DNA of 47,338 bases from RBC101 sp052387735 (GTDB lineage Bacteria > Gemmatimonadota > Gemmatimonadetes > Gemmatimonadales > Gemmatimonadaceae). Position numbers and translations under genes: made by a program. The notes below the pieces were generated by a model. That model saw only the letters and a program-made list of their open reading frames with translations. It was not told where the DNA came from and did not search any database. How positions within the stretch are numbered: position 1 is the first letter of the stretch; every line of letters starts with the position of its first letter. The stretch is taken from the NCBI GenBank assembly GCA_052387735.1, contig JBQTIW010000097.1, forward strand, positions 1 through 47,338, given 5' to 3'. Positions 7,568 to 16,391 of the stretch are shown here, piece after piece.

Positions 7568-9373
7568 TCAATCGGACCGCACCCCCTCCGACGCGACTTC
7601 CGCCTTGTCGGCGGCGATCCGTGCCTTGAACTCCCCGGTTGCCCGGAAAGGAAGCCCCTCCGCGGACTCGCTCACGGCCAACGAGATCGTGAAACGCGCC
7701 CCGCCTCCTGGTGCGTCCTCCATGCTGATCGTTGCGCTGTGCAGTTGGACGAGATTCTGCACCACCGCCAGGCCAATCCCGCTGCCTCCGGTGGTGCCCT
7801 TGTCGGGACCCAGGCGCACGAACGGTTGCCACATCTGCTTCCGATCGTTTGCTGGAATCCCCGGGCCCTGGTCCGTGACGGTGATCCGCGCCGTGGACCC
7901 GATGCGTTCGAGGTCGATGCTGACGGTCTGCCCCTTGGGGCCGTACTTGAGGGCGTTGTCCAGCAGGTTGACGATGATCTGCCGCATGGCGCGGGGGTCC
8001 ACCAGGGAGAAGATCCGTGAGGGCGCGTCGGCAACGATGCGCATTCCCTTCTGCGCGGCAACGGGAACGTACCCCTCGACGATCTCCTCGATCAGCTCAC
8101 CAAGGTCCGTGCGCTCCTTCTCCAGTTTGGCGCGATCCGCGTCGATGTGGGAAAACAGCAGGATGTTCTCTACCAGATCGCCGAGGCGGCGCGCCTCGCG
8201 GCTCACGATGCTCAGCCACCGGGAACGCTCCTCTTCGTCACGCTCGCGCTTGAGCTGCAGCGTCTCCGTGAACATGCGGATCTGCGCCAGCGGCGTGCGC
8301 AGTTCGTGCGAGACGCTGGCCACGAAGTCGCGTCGCGCTCTGGTCAGCGAGCGTTCCCGCCACAGTCCAATCCCCGCCATGATCGCCAGCAGGAGTGATA
8401 CCAGCGGCAGCAACGCGTCAATCGGCAGCGTGAGATGTCGCAGGGTGCCGTCGCGCGCGTATGTGAACTGCAACGACGCGCGATAGCTCGCGTTGAGATT
8501 GCGACGGATCTGCTCGACGAGCCTGGGATCGAGCGTCGCAACCGCGCGAAACGCGCCAGGACCGGTGCGGAACCAGAAATCGCCTCCGACGCTTCCGGAA
8601 AACGGTGGACGCGAGTCGTAGAGCACCTCGCCCTTCGCGTCCATGAGCCGGATCGCCACCAGAGAATCGGTCCGCGACGGGTCGAGCCCGTAGCGATAGT
8701 CCGCATCGATGAGCGATCCCGGGAGGAGCGGAAGGTCGCGGATCACCGCATCGCCGACATGCTTCCAGCCGACGCGTCGCGTGTAGGTGAAGCCGTAGTG
8801 TCCGATCTCCTTGCCAGTCACCGAGCGGATCGGGGTGTACCCGACTGTGAGCGGTTCCTCGAGATCGACCATGAGCCACACCAGCGGCTCGAGACGCCGG
8901 TCGCTGGGCAGCGGTCGCTCGTGGATCATCCGCTGGATGCTGGCCGCGATGTTGCTGTCCGCGGCGACGCCGCGCCCCTGGTAGGTGCCGCGCCGGCTGT
9001 CGATTGCGAAGAACCCGCGCGCCGGGTCGCCGACGGCAAACCCGATCTGGTCCATCTCGGCGCTCGCGCGGGACGCAAACTCCTGGATGTCGGGGAGCGC
9101 TTCACCCGGCGCGATCCGCGCGCCGTAAATCGACGCAAGAATCCGCAGCCGGCTCCCCTCGAACACGCCGAGTGCACGGTCGCCGAAGAGCCGAGCCCCG
9201 AGACTGGCGTACTCGCGTATGGCGGCGTCCGCGGTGTGCTGCCGCTGGTCGTTGAGCGAACGAAAGCTGACGGCGCTAATGATCGACAGCAGCGTCATCA
9301 TCAGCAACAGCACCGCGAAGGCCACCGAGCCGAGGCTCGGCAGCCGTAGGTTCTTCCACCACCGTCGGATCAC
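7568..9373 (-). CDS. Membrane sensor histidine kinase
   Basis: 601 residues from GTG 9373, which follows the response regulator stop by 2 bases. TM1 is at about 15-37. A large periplasmic sensor region (about 40-315) contains no familiar domain I can name. TM2 is at about 317-338. The HisKA box ASVSHELRTPL follows (phospho-acceptor His356), then an HATPase with N box IVNLLDNALKYGP, G1 DQGPGIP, F box FVRLG and G2 GSGIGLAVVQ. All catalytic boxes are intact. It should autophosphorylate and pass phosphate to the co-transcribed regulator. The frame extends upstream without a stop into the regulator gene, but that part is a shadow. The pairing is odd: a HisKA kinase with a LuxR-type output regulator. 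The signal is unknown. Confidence 0.9.
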   Translation of the reverse strand: MIRRWWKNLRLPSLGSVAFAVLLLMMTLLSIISAVSFRSLNDQRQHTADAAIREYASLGARLFGDRALGVFEGSRLRILASIYGARIAPGEALPDIQEFASRASAEMDQIGFAVGDPARGFFAIDSRRGTYQGRGVAADSNIAASIQRMIHERPLPSDRRLEPLVWLMVDLEEPLTVGYTPIRSVTGKEIGHYGFTYTRRVGWKHVGDAVIRDLPLLPGSLIDADYRYGLDPSRTDSLVAIRLMDAKGEVLYDSRPPFSGSVGGDFWFRTGPGAFRAVATLDPRLVEQIRRNLNASYRASLQFTYARDGTLRHLTLPIDALLPLVSLLLAIMAGIGLWRERSLTRARRDFVASVSHELRTPLAQIRMFTETLQLKRERDEEERSRWLSIVSREARRLGDLVENILLFSHIDADRAKLEKERTDLGELIEEIVEGYVPVAAQKGMRIVADAPSRIFSLVDPRAMRQIIVNLLDNALKYGPKGQTVSIDLERIGSTARITVTDQGPGIPANDRKQMWQPFVRLGPDKGTTGGSGIGLAVVQNLVQLHSATISMEDAPGGGARFTISLAVSESAEGLPFRATGEFKARIAADKAEVASEGVRSD

Positions 9374-9375
9374 AC

Positions 9376-9981
9376 TCAGGCCTGTCCGCGCAGGATGGCG
9401 CCGACCCGCGCGCGCGTGGACGCGCCCAGCTTGAAGAGCACCTGCTCGGTGTGATTGCGCGCCGTGTAGGTGCTCAGGCCTAACGACTCGGCGATTTCGG
9501 CGTTCGACATGCCCTGGGCGAGGAGCCGCGCCACTTCCACCTGGCGGTCGGTCAGGCCGAATCGGGTCTGCAGCACGTCGTCGCCCAGCGAGCCGTTGGC
9601 CGGCGACGTCTCCTCCGTCCCGGCTCGCCGGAGGTGAGCGCTGATGCGCGCCATCAGTTCCACGACGCCGAACGGTTTGGTGACATAATCGTCCGCGCCC
9701 AGGCGGAAGCCCTTCACCTTGTCGGACTCCAGCCCGCGGGCGCTGAGGATCAGGACCGGGGCGTTGCAACCACGGGACCGAACCTCCTCCAGCACGTAGT
9801 AGCCGTCGCGATCGGGAAGCCCGAGATCGAGCACAATGAGGTCCGGTGCGTCGCGGCTGGCGGCTTCAATGGCCCCCGCCGCGGTTTCCGCCACGCTCGC
9901 CTTGTGCCCCTCGTGCTCGAGGTTTCGTCTCAGCCCACTGGCGAGGTCTACATTGTCTTCGACAATCAGGATGCGTTTCAT
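9376..9981 (-). CDS. Two-component response regulator, REC + LuxR-type HTH
   Basis: 201 residues from ATG 9981; a longer in-frame start adds only 13 unconserved residues. The receiver has acidic VEDN (7-10), phospho-acceptor Asp52 in LDLGLPDRDG, and Lys102 in YVTKPFG. The output domain (about 135-195) is LuxR/NarL-type: LTDRQVEVARLLAQGMSNAE, then the recognition helix TYTARNHTEQVLFKLG. The receiver resembles OmpR-type regulators (GADDYVTKPF) while the output is NarL-type. It is co-transcribed with the histidine kinase. A near-palindrome GGGTGATTTGACC at 10061-10073, about 86 bases upstream, may be its own binding site because related copies precede the neighbouring lipoprotein gene. The Shine-Dalgarno is weak. 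Confidence 0.92.
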   Translation of the reverse strand: MKRILIVEDNVDLASGLRRNLEHEGHKASVAETAAGAIEAASRDAPDLIVLDLGLPDRDGYYVLEEVRSRGCNAPVLILSARGLESDKVKGFRLGADDYVTKPFGVVELMARISAHLRRAGTEETSPANGSLGDDVLQTRFGLTDRQVEVARLLAQGMSNAEIAESLGLSTYTARNHTEQVLFKLGASTRARVGAILRGQA

Positions 9982-10060
9982 GTCGGCCGGGGAACAGGCG
10001 CTCTGTGCGGGGAGATCCACCTTCCACTCTCAAACTGCTCCCGGCGGTGGCACTGGGCTT

Positions 10061-10073
10061 GGGTGATTTGACC
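10061..10073. promoter_or_regulatory. Candidate operator GGGTGATTTGACC upstream of response regulator
   Basis: A 13-base near-palindrome (GGT...ACC arms) about 86 bases upstream of the regulator ATG. It is related to three copies on the far side of the DUF5602-like gene (11060-11073, 11237-11250, 11251-11264). Binding by the adjacent LuxR-type regulator is inference. Confidence 0.35.
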
Positions 10074-10111
10074 TATGGGAGCAGGCGGACGGGCGACGGG
10101 CGGACGGCGAC

Positions 10112-10987
10112 CTACTGTCGCTGCGTCAGACCATCCATGGCGATACGGTATTCCCTGGCGGCCGCATCATAGCGAATCGAGTAGGCGTTGGGGTAGGTGC
10201 CAGCCCTCGCGACCTTCTGGGCCACGCCGATAGGGAACGACACGCCTTCGGGCTTCGTTTTCATCGATTCGATATAGGCCTTGGTGATCATCGGTTCGAG
10301 GAAAATGAATGTGCCGTCGTACGAGCCGTAGATGAAGGTGGTCGTGAACGTCTTGCCGTTAGGCGGCGGCTGCAGCTCCGGCGAGCTGGCGTCGAGCCAG
10401 TGCAGTCCCATGAGTGGCACGCCGGCGGCGGCGGCGGGAATGTTGGCCAGGACGTTGAGCGCGACGTAACCGGCGGGGATGTAATCGGCGGTCGGCAGTG
10501 CCGCGGTCTTGGCGCGGTACTGCGGATTGCTCGGCACGATCGCATTGCGCTGCGCTTGCGTGATCTGGTAGAAATGGAAGTCGAAGTGCGGGTGTGTGTA
10601 GACATGATCGGGCTCATGGCCCGCCGGATTCCAGTCCAGCATGACGTGATCGAACCCGGTGTTCTCGGCTTCGGCGGGGAAGCCGAGGCTCAGCATGGCG
10701 GCCGACGGCATGCCAGGCATCGGCGTGCTGGGGAGGCCAGTCATCGCCGCTTCCGACAGCGCCACACCTAACGAGACAGGCGTGCCGGCGTTGTCGAGCG
10801 CGATGTATGTGCGCGCCGTGCCCTGGCCGAGCGTCTGGGCCGGCCCGTAGACGAGTCGCGCGCCCGCGGGTGAGGTACTTTCCTTCGAGCAACCCGTCGC
10901 GGCGACGGTGGCGACTGCGACCGAGCTGACAAGGCGCAGCGTCGTGTGACGCGGCCGAAACAGCAGTGTGGAGATGATGGCGTACAT
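10112..10987 (-). CDS. DUF5602/TTHB210-like exported lipoprotein
   Basis: 291 residues from ATG 10987, with GAGGG 5 bases upstream; the longer frame adds an implausible His/Pro leader. The N-terminal signal ends near VATVAATGC, with a Cys in lipobox-like position followed by Ser/Thr linker residues. The body contains a conserved-looking His-rich stretch, GHEPDHVYTHPHFDFHFY, that resembles the TTHB210/DUF5602 family, in which such His residues are expected to form a metal or ligand site. No established activity can be read from it. It lies upstream of the two-component system on the same strand with a 130-base gap. Related palindromes precede both transcription units, so it may be a target of that system. 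Family assignment is from remembered motif similarity. Confidence 0.65.
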   Translation of the reverse strand: MYAIISTLLFRPRHTTLRLVSSVAVATVAATGCSKESTSPAGARLVYGPAQTLGQGTARTYIALDNAGTPVSLGVALSEAAMTGLPSTPMPGMPSAAMLSLGFPAEAENTGFDHVMLDWNPAGHEPDHVYTHPHFDFHFYQITQAQRNAIVPSNPQYRAKTAALPTADYIPAGYVALNVLANIPAAAAGVPLMGLHWLDASSPELQPPPNGKTFTTTFIYGSYDGTFIFLEPMITKAYIESMKTKPEGVSFPIGVAQKVARAGTYPNAYSIRYDAAAREYRIAMDGLTQRQ

Positions 10988-11059
10988 GCGTGCCCTCGAG
11001 TGAGATGGATGGTGGTGTGGAGCGCAGGGGATGATGCGTCTCCGCACCGCGTCGCGAAT

Positions 11060-11073
11060 GGGTGGAGTGACCC
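11060..11073. promoter_or_regulatory. Candidate operator GGGTGGAGTGACCC
   Basis: GGGT-N6-ACCC inverted repeat centred about 80 bases upstream of the lipoprotein ATG at 10987. The position relative to the start codon is nearly the same as that of the related site before the response regulator gene. Confidence 0.38.
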
Positions 11074-11236
11074 ATCGGTGTCAGATGCCTAACGTGGCGT
11101 GGGCACGAACAGGCGAACAGGCGATGGGCGATCGGGGGCAGGACGAGCGTCGTCTGGGGGCAGGTCGCAACCCTCGTGAGGATCCCGGCATCTCCCGGGC
11201 GAGGCTACGATCGTTGCGCCGAGGCTCCTGACGCGT

Positions 11237-11264
11237 GGGTGGTTCGACCGGGGTGGTTTGACCC
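11237..11264. promoter_or_regulatory. Tandem copies of GGGTGGTTYGACC, 14-base period
   Basis: Two adjacent copies, 11237-11250 and 11251-11264, the second with full GGGT...ACCC dyad arms. Both resemble 11060-11073 and 10061-10073. They sit between the serine hydrolase gene end and the lipoprotein promoter region, so an upstream activator site for the lipoprotein gene is possible. Confidence 0.38.
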
Positions 11265-11284
11265 ATCCCCGATGAACGACGGCG

Positions 11285-12460
11285 TTATCGGAGCAAGGGC
11301 TTGTCCAGCGAGTCCCATCCGTACGCAGCGGCGATGCGGCCTTCGATCTCCCGGATCGCCGCACCGCCGGCGTCACCGTTGGTCATGATCACCACGCCAT
11401 ATCCCTTGCGGTAGTGCGCGATGAGGTTGCACTGGAATCCCCAGTTGCTGCCCCCGTGCATGAAGTACCATCCCTCTCCGCGCTTCTCCACCTGCAGCCC
11501 GACCGCGAATGGGCCGGTGCCGACCGGGCTCGTCATCTCGCGCGCCGACGCTTGGGTGAGCACCGCGCCCTTGGGGCCGCGCACCGCCTTCTGAACTTCG
11601 ATCGCGAACCGGGCGAGGTCGGACGGAGTGGTCCACAAGCCGGCAGCTGCCTGCTCGGGATAGATGTGCCATGGCGCGCCCATGCGGCGACCAGCGCCGT
11701 TGTGGGCGCGCGACATGCGGGAGGCCCACTCCGGTGGCGCGGGTTGCTGGTAGGTGCTGCCCGTCATGCCTAACGGCTCGAGTACGAGCGAGCGCATCAG
11801 GTCGGCGAAGGGCTGCCCCGTGAACTCTGACAAGGCCAGCTGCATGATCACGGTGCCGCCGCCCGAATACTTGAACCCGCGATATGGCGGTCGGCCAAAC
11901 GTCACCGTGCCGACGTTCGAGGGCTTGTCTCCACGGATGACCTGCACCGCGGTCGGCCGCGGTTCATCGGGGTTATAGCCGGGGAAGCCGAATCCATCGT
12001 CGGATCCCGACGTGTGGCTGAACAGCGCCCGCGGAGTGACCGGTGCCGTGCGCGTGTGCTCCGAGGCCGGGACCTTCCATGTCTTGAGCAGCGTGTTCAC
12101 GTCGGCATCGAGCGAGAAACGCCCATCCTGCGCTAGCCTGACCGCCGCCATCGCGGTCACCGGCTTGCTGATCGACGCCGCTTGAAACGCGGTGTTCGCG
12201 TCCACGAGTGTCCCGGTCTCCACGTCGGCCACGCCGTATCCCTTCGCCCAGTGAATTTCAAAATCCCGGATCACCGCGATGCTCATGCCGGGCACGCGAA
12301 AACGCTGCAGGACCTGCTGGAGCGTCAGTGCGTCGAGCGCGCCGCGATCAGGAGACTGGGCAGCCTCGATGCGTGCCATGTACGCCGCAGCATCCTGCGC
12401 CGCTCCCGCCAGTGGAAACAGGCTGACGAACAGAGCAAGACGGGCGGGGCGGGCAAGCAT
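11285..12460 (-). CDS. Exported serine hydrolase, beta-lactamase/class C fold
   Basis: 391 residues from ATG 12460, with a GGAG 8 bases upstream. The signal peptide ends at about LAGAAQD (20-23), so the product is periplasmic. Active-site motifs of the class C beta-lactamase/DD-peptidase/esterase fold: SISK (Ser96, Lys99), YSG (198-200) in place of the more usual YxN, and HGG (335-337). The YSG variant is common in the esterase/peptidase side of the family, so true beta-lactam hydrolysis should not be assumed. It diverges from the patatin gene across a 188-base region with no clear promoter. It is one of two such hydrolases in the window; the other is at 25953. Substrate unknown: a D-amino-acid peptide or ester is likely. 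Confidence 0.85.
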   Translation of the reverse strand: MLARPARLALFVSLFPLAGAAQDAAAYMARIEAAQSPDRGALDALTLQQVLQRFRVPGMSIAVIRDFEIHWAKGYGVADVETGTLVDANTAFQAASISKPVTAMAAVRLAQDGRFSLDADVNTLLKTWKVPASEHTRTAPVTPRALFSHTSGSDDGFGFPGYNPDEPRPTAVQVIRGDKPSNVGTVTFGRPPYRGFKYSGGGTVIMQLALSEFTGQPFADLMRSLVLEPLGMTGSTYQQPAPPEWASRMSRAHNGAGRRMGAPWHIYPEQAAAGLWTTPSDLARFAIEVQKAVRGPKGAVLTQASAREMTSPVGTGPFAVGLQVEKRGEGWYFMHGGSNWGFQCNLIAHYRKGYGVVIMTNGDAGGAAIREIEGRIAAAYGWDSLDKPLLR

Positions 12461-12648
12461 GTCGTCGACTCCGAATGTGAGGCGCGCCGAAGATGCGCCG
12501 CCGCTGCCACCTTCGCAAAGGGAGGTACGTGCCGCGGCGACGGCCGTCGTGGCCGCCGGACTGCAGTGAGCCACCATGCTGAGCAATTGCGCCTGATCAT
12601 GAGACGGGGGTCAGGATCCGCAGCCCTCCCATTCACTGGATTCTTCCG

Positions 12649-15180
12649 ATGAAGCACGTCGTGCTCGCAACACTGGTGTCGGTGAGCCTGCCACCGGTGC
12701 TGCTGGGTCAGGGGCCGTCCCTGCCCCAGGAAGTGCGCGTGGTGATCGCGACGAGTGGCGGGATTTCGCTCGGTTCCTACCAGGCCGGGGTGAACTGGGG
12801 GCTGGTCGAGCTCTTGCGTCGTACGCAGGTGGACGATTCGCTGCGCCAGATGATCCTCGCCTCGGCCACCGCACTGCCGAAGGTCGTCGGGTTCAGTGGA
12901 GCGTCAGCGGGGACGATCAATTCGCTCATGTCGGCGATTCACTATTGCACCGACGGTGATGCGATCCCACCCGAGGAATCGCTCTACTGGAAGACGTGGG
13001 TCGACGTGGGGTGGCGGCAGCTCATGCCTAACGGGAGCATGGTCCGGCCCCAGGAGCTCGGGCTGATCGACCGGAAGTACTTCGAGACGGTGCTGCTGGC
13101 CCGGCTGCGGGCCGGGCTCGGGCATCGGGGACGACCGGGGTGCGAGTTGCAAGTGGCCGGATCGCTCACCCGGCAGCGGGCCATCACCGAAGAAGTCTTC
13201 GATCATGTGAGCATCAGCGTGCAGCGGCACGTGGGCACCTACCGGATCGTCGTGGACACCACGGGGGTCATGGAACTGCGCCAGGCGTCGCGGCAGCTGC
13301 GGGCCGACCGTGGCCTTGGCGTCCAGATCTCACCGGCTCCAGATGGCGCCACCGATCGGCTGGCGATCGAGCAGGTCTTCGAGCTCGCGCGCGCGTCTAG
13401 CTCCATTCCGTTTGTCTTTGCGCCAATCGCTCTGGACTACTATCGGTCGAATGAACTGGACAGTGCCGGCGTTTGCCCCGCGGCGCGGGAGCGGCGCGTC
13501 GGCTGCGCGACACCGTCAAAGGCGCGGTTCGTCGACGGCGGCGCCTTCGACAATCGGCCGATCTCCATCGCCGATCGTCTGCTCCTCGCGTCGCAGGTGA
13601 CGCATCCGCCGGCGATACGCACGTTTTTTCACACGATCTTCATCGTGCCGAGCGCGCTCCGTGTCGGAGAAGTCGTGAAGGCCGACACCACGTCGGAGCG
13701 GACGGGCGGGACGCTGGCAGCGACCCAGTTCCTCGCGAGCATGTGGCGCTCCGCCGCCGAGTACGAGCTGCACGCGTACGCGCGCAGCCGGTCCGTCGAC
13801 GCGGAGCGGAAGATGGCAATCGCCGACACGGTCGAGGTGACGAGTCGCGCCTTTCCCATCTTCGGTGAGACCCTGGCGCACTTCGGTGCGTTTCTGGCCC
13901 GACCGTTCAGGGAACACGACTTCTACGTCGGCGTGTACGACGCGCTGAATTTCAGTGCCGACCGTCTCTGCTCGGGGGCCACGTCACCGACAGCGCGCTC
14001 GACGACCGAACTGCGCGCGCACTGCCACGCCGCAACCTTTCACCGGCTGATGCATCGTGTGGACGTGGGCTGCACCGGTCACGTGATGGTGGAGAAGTTC
14101 TACGAGCACGAACACCACCTCAGCGTGGCGACGGCCGGAGCGCTGGAAGCGTCGTGCACGGGGTCCGACGACGAGCGCCGCCGCAATGCGATGCTGGTGA
14201 TGATCGCCGACGCGTTCCGGGAAACGCAGGCGGCGCCGCGCAGGTGTAAGCGCAGCTACAACCCCTTCGAGACGCTGATGTGCACCAGCGGCATTAGCGC
14301 GTTTGCAACGCTTGTCAGAAGCCGCGGCTTGGACGACTCGGCGCGGGTGTGGATCGCGAACAAGGGCCAGTGCGAGAAGGCCTATGCTCCCGTCGATTCG
14401 GCGTCAGCGGCCTGCTTCGCCGACGAGTACTTCGGGCGCTTCGTCGAGAACCCGCACGACTTCATCAAGCGCCTCGCCTTCCTGGGCCTGGAGCGCGCGG
14501 CAACGGTCGAGCGAGTGGCCCAGAAGACCGAAGGGGTCAACTATGCCGACGCCCGGCTGGGACTGGCCAATCCGATCCTGCGGAGCTTGTTAGGCACGCC
14601 CACGACGTCGGGATTCGAGTGGGACCAGTCCACCGTGCCCCGGGAATGCCCGAACGGGAATCTGTACCCGCGATTGGGGGCCTGTGGAGTGACGCAAACG
14701 ATCCTCCGGCTCGCCGCACCCTACTACGTGGCGGGAGGATTCGGGAACACGATGCTGGAGACCGGGGTGCGGCCGGCCCTGCACAGCGACGCCGAAACGA
14801 GCATCGTTTTTCCGCTTGCCCTGCACTATGGCCGGATGGCGACGACTCGCCTGTCGCCGGGCGACCCGCTCCCGCGCCGTCCCTGGCTGTCAGCGGGCGT
14901 GGGGGTGATGTGGCGCAACCGCACGCTCGCGCTCAACGAGTGCCTGATGGCGATGTCATGGCGTGGCAGGGCCCCGTGGGCTCGCAGCGTCATCATCCCC
15001 GGGAACGAACGCGCGCTCTACCGGATGCAGTGTGACCTGTTCGCGTCACGCTTCACGTTAGGCGTCACCACCACTCGTCTGTCGACCAATGACATGAGCC
15101 GCTGGTCGCTGATCGTGGGACTCGCCGACTTCAACGGTCTGTTGTATTGGCTCCTTCCCCAGGAGCTGCGTAGCAAGTAG
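12649..15180 (+). CDS. Exported patatin-like phospholipase with long C-terminal extension
   Basis: 843 residues; the first 20 form a signal peptide. The patatin catalytic dyad is visible: oxyanion loop SGGISLGSY (36-44), nucleophile Ser86 in GFSGASAG, and Asp296 in FVDGGAFDN. The fold would hydrolyse acyl esters of lipids in the periplasm or outside. The patatin domain ends near residue 480. The rest has many Cys residues and, after about 650, alternating hydrophobic and aromatic strands (PYYVAGGFGNTML, SIVFPLALHYG, WLSAGVGVMW, RWSLIVGLADF) that look like a small beta-barrel or outer-membrane-associated domain. Followed 41 bases later by a beta-barrel protein gene, same strand. The domain split is by eye; the phospholipase call is firm. 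Confidence 0.85.
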   Translation: MKHVVLATLVSVSLPPVLLGQGPSLPQEVRVVIATSGGISLGSYQAGVNWGLVELLRRTQVDDSLRQMILASATALPKVVGFSGASAGTINSLMSAIHYCTDGDAIPPEESLYWKTWVDVGWRQLMPNGSMVRPQELGLIDRKYFETVLLARLRAGLGHRGRPGCELQVAGSLTRQRAITEEVFDHVSISVQRHVGTYRIVVDTTGVMELRQASRQLRADRGLGVQISPAPDGATDRLAIEQVFELARASSSIPFVFAPIALDYYRSNELDSAGVCPAARERRVGCATPSKARFVDGGAFDNRPISIADRLLLASQVTHPPAIRTFFHTIFIVPSALRVGEVVKADTTSERTGGTLAATQFLASMWRSAAEYELHAYARSRSVDAERKMAIADTVEVTSRAFPIFGETLAHFGAFLARPFREHDFYVGVYDALNFSADRLCSGATSPTARSTTELRAHCHAATFHRLMHRVDVGCTGHVMVEKFYEHEHHLSVATAGALEASCTGSDDERRRNAMLVMIADAFRETQAAPRRCKRSYNPFETLMCTSGISAFATLVRSRGLDDSARVWIANKGQCEKAYAPVDSASAACFADEYFGRFVENPHDFIKRLAFLGLERAATVERVAQKTEGVNYADARLGLANPILRSLLGTPTTSGFEWDQSTVPRECPNGNLYPRLGACGVTQTILRLAAPYYVAGGFGNTMLETGVRPALHSDAETSIVFPLALHYGRMATTRLSPGDPLPRRPWLSAGVGVMWRNRTLALNECLMAMSWRGRAPWARSVIIPGNERALYRMQCDLFASRFTLGVTTTRLSTNDMSRWSLIVGLADFNGLLYWLLPQELRSK

Positions 15181-15221
15181 GGCTCCCCGACACCCCATCG
15201 CGACCCACGTCCCCTCCCACC

Positions 15222-16298
15222 ATGCGATTGCGACCTGCTGCCGTCCTCGTCTGCCTCGTCACGGCGGCTCCCGCCACGCTGCCCGCGCAGGACCTCGGTT
15301 TTCTGGGCTCGGTATTCGCACGCGTGCACCGGCTGACGCTCTTCCTGCAGTCCGCCGACCCTCGTCAGGCAGGCATCCTCGACCGCGGCGGCGACGGATG
15401 CATCACGCTGCCACTCTGCGGCGCCGGAACCGAGGTCCTCATCGATCTCGATACGCGATCGCGGCGGATTGACCTGGAGCTGGGCTTCGCCGCGGGCTAC
15501 CTCCGACCGATCCGAAGCAGCAACCCGGCCGAGATGGACATTCGCGCGTCGATCCGGTCGCTGCCCGTGGTGTCGACCCACGTGACCTACATGAACAGCG
15601 GATGGATTCATCCGTATTTCACTGGATCGTTCGGGCTCGTGGACCTGTGGAACGGTCGCGTCCATACGAGCTCCGGGAAGCAGAGCGAAGTCAAGGCGTC
15701 GACGTTCGAATATGGAGTGTCGCTAGGTGCCGGTGTCGCACCTCCGTTCACCAACGCGCGCGTGCTGCTGGAGTTCGGACACCGCGCCCGCAACTTCTCC
15801 AGCCTCGGCTATTCCCTGACGGATCCCTTGCCGGCCGCGTTCCCGCGTGAGCTCAACCTCAGCACCTGGCAGTTCACCATCGGCTGGCAGTTCGACCTGC
15901 GACCACTGACCAGAGCCCCCGAGTACGCCGGACTGTGGGTGCTCAGCAAGGTGGACGGCGTCGGTCTGCCGTTCGCGATGCGGCAGGAGCGCCGTGCCCA
16001 GGAAGGGCTGCGCGAAGAGATCGTGAGCGCGTACCTCGACCTCGATCAGCGATCTTCGAACTACTCGCTGCAGATCGTCACACGGCTCACGACCATCGGA
16101 GCCAACGGTGCCGCAGTCGAACAGCGCTTCGCCGATCCGACACGCGAAACCGGCTCGTGGGACGGCGCCGAGAGCCGTTCTGTGCGACTGACCACTAACG
16201 GCATCGTGCAGGCCACCACCCGTGTGGATGAGGAGCTGATGGTCGAGCACGCCGCCACAGGGCGACGTCTCTTCTTCAGAAAAGTCAGGCGGTCGTAA
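15222..16298 (+). CDS. Outer-membrane beta-barrel protein with lipocalin-like C-terminal domain
   Basis: 358 residues with an N-terminal signal peptide cleaved near LPAQD (about residue 22). Residues about 25-230 alternate short amphipathic strands with Gly and aromatic residues (IDLELGFAAGYL, YFTGSFGLVDLW, FEYGVSLGAGV, STWQFTIGWQFDL), as in outer-membrane barrels. After residue 235 a separate domain begins with AGLWVLSKVDGVGLPFAM and ends VEHAATGRRLFFRKV, resembling small lipocalin-like ligand-binding beta-barrels often found in exported bacterial proteins. Same operon as the patatin phospholipase, 41 bases downstream. A role in presenting or sequestering a lipid handled by the patatin is possible but unproven. 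Not a recognised named protein. Confidence 0.6.
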   Translation: MRLRPAAVLVCLVTAAPATLPAQDLGFLGSVFARVHRLTLFLQSADPRQAGILDRGGDGCITLPLCGAGTEVLIDLDTRSRRIDLELGFAAGYLRPIRSSNPAEMDIRASIRSLPVVSTHVTYMNSGWIHPYFTGSFGLVDLWNGRVHTSSGKQSEVKASTFEYGVSLGAGVAPPFTNARVLLEFGHRARNFSSLGYSLTDPLPAAFPRELNLSTWQFTIGWQFDLRPLTRAPEYAGLWVLSKVDGVGLPFAMRQERRAQEGLREEIVSAYLDLDQRSSNYSLQIVTRLTTIGANGAAVEQRFADPTRETGSWDGAESRSVRLTTNGIVQATTRVDEELMVEHAATGRRLFFRKVRRS

Positions 16299-16351
16299 GG
16301 CGCATGGGCAGTCGGGCGCACAGGCGCACGGCAGGGTGACTCACGTGGACC

Positions 16352-16381
16352 GTCAGGCGGCTATGACCGTCGCCGCCTGAC
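16352..16381. terminator. Bidirectional hairpin between convergent genes
   Basis: Perfect 10-base stem GTCAGGCGGC (16352-16361) with GCCGCCTGAC (16372-16381) and a 10-base loop, lying between the stop at 16298 (+) and the stop at 16392 (-). The plus-strand flank is CTTCTC rather than a clean T-run, so this is a probable but not classical terminator. Confidence 0.6.
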
Positions 16382-16391
16382 CTTCTCGACG

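Larger units (their letters stand above)
10988..11284. other. Intergenic region with repeated palindromes
   Basis: About 300 bases between the serine hydrolase stop and the lipoprotein start, both on the minus strand. It contains a GCCTAACG word (11087), G-rich imperfect repeats near 11109-11145 (ACAGGCGA and GGGCGAT units), and the operator-like repeats listed separately. No coding signal is seen. Confidence 0.5.

Noticed and set aside
9374..9769. Histidine kinase frame extending into the regulator gene
   Set aside because: The open frame overlaps the intact receiver/HTH coding sequence; translation there is Arg/Gly-rich and shadow-like.
11285..12460. Beta-lactamase resistance gene
   Set aside because: The fold motifs are present, but the YSG variant and sequence character fit the general peptidase/esterase group; resistance is not supported.
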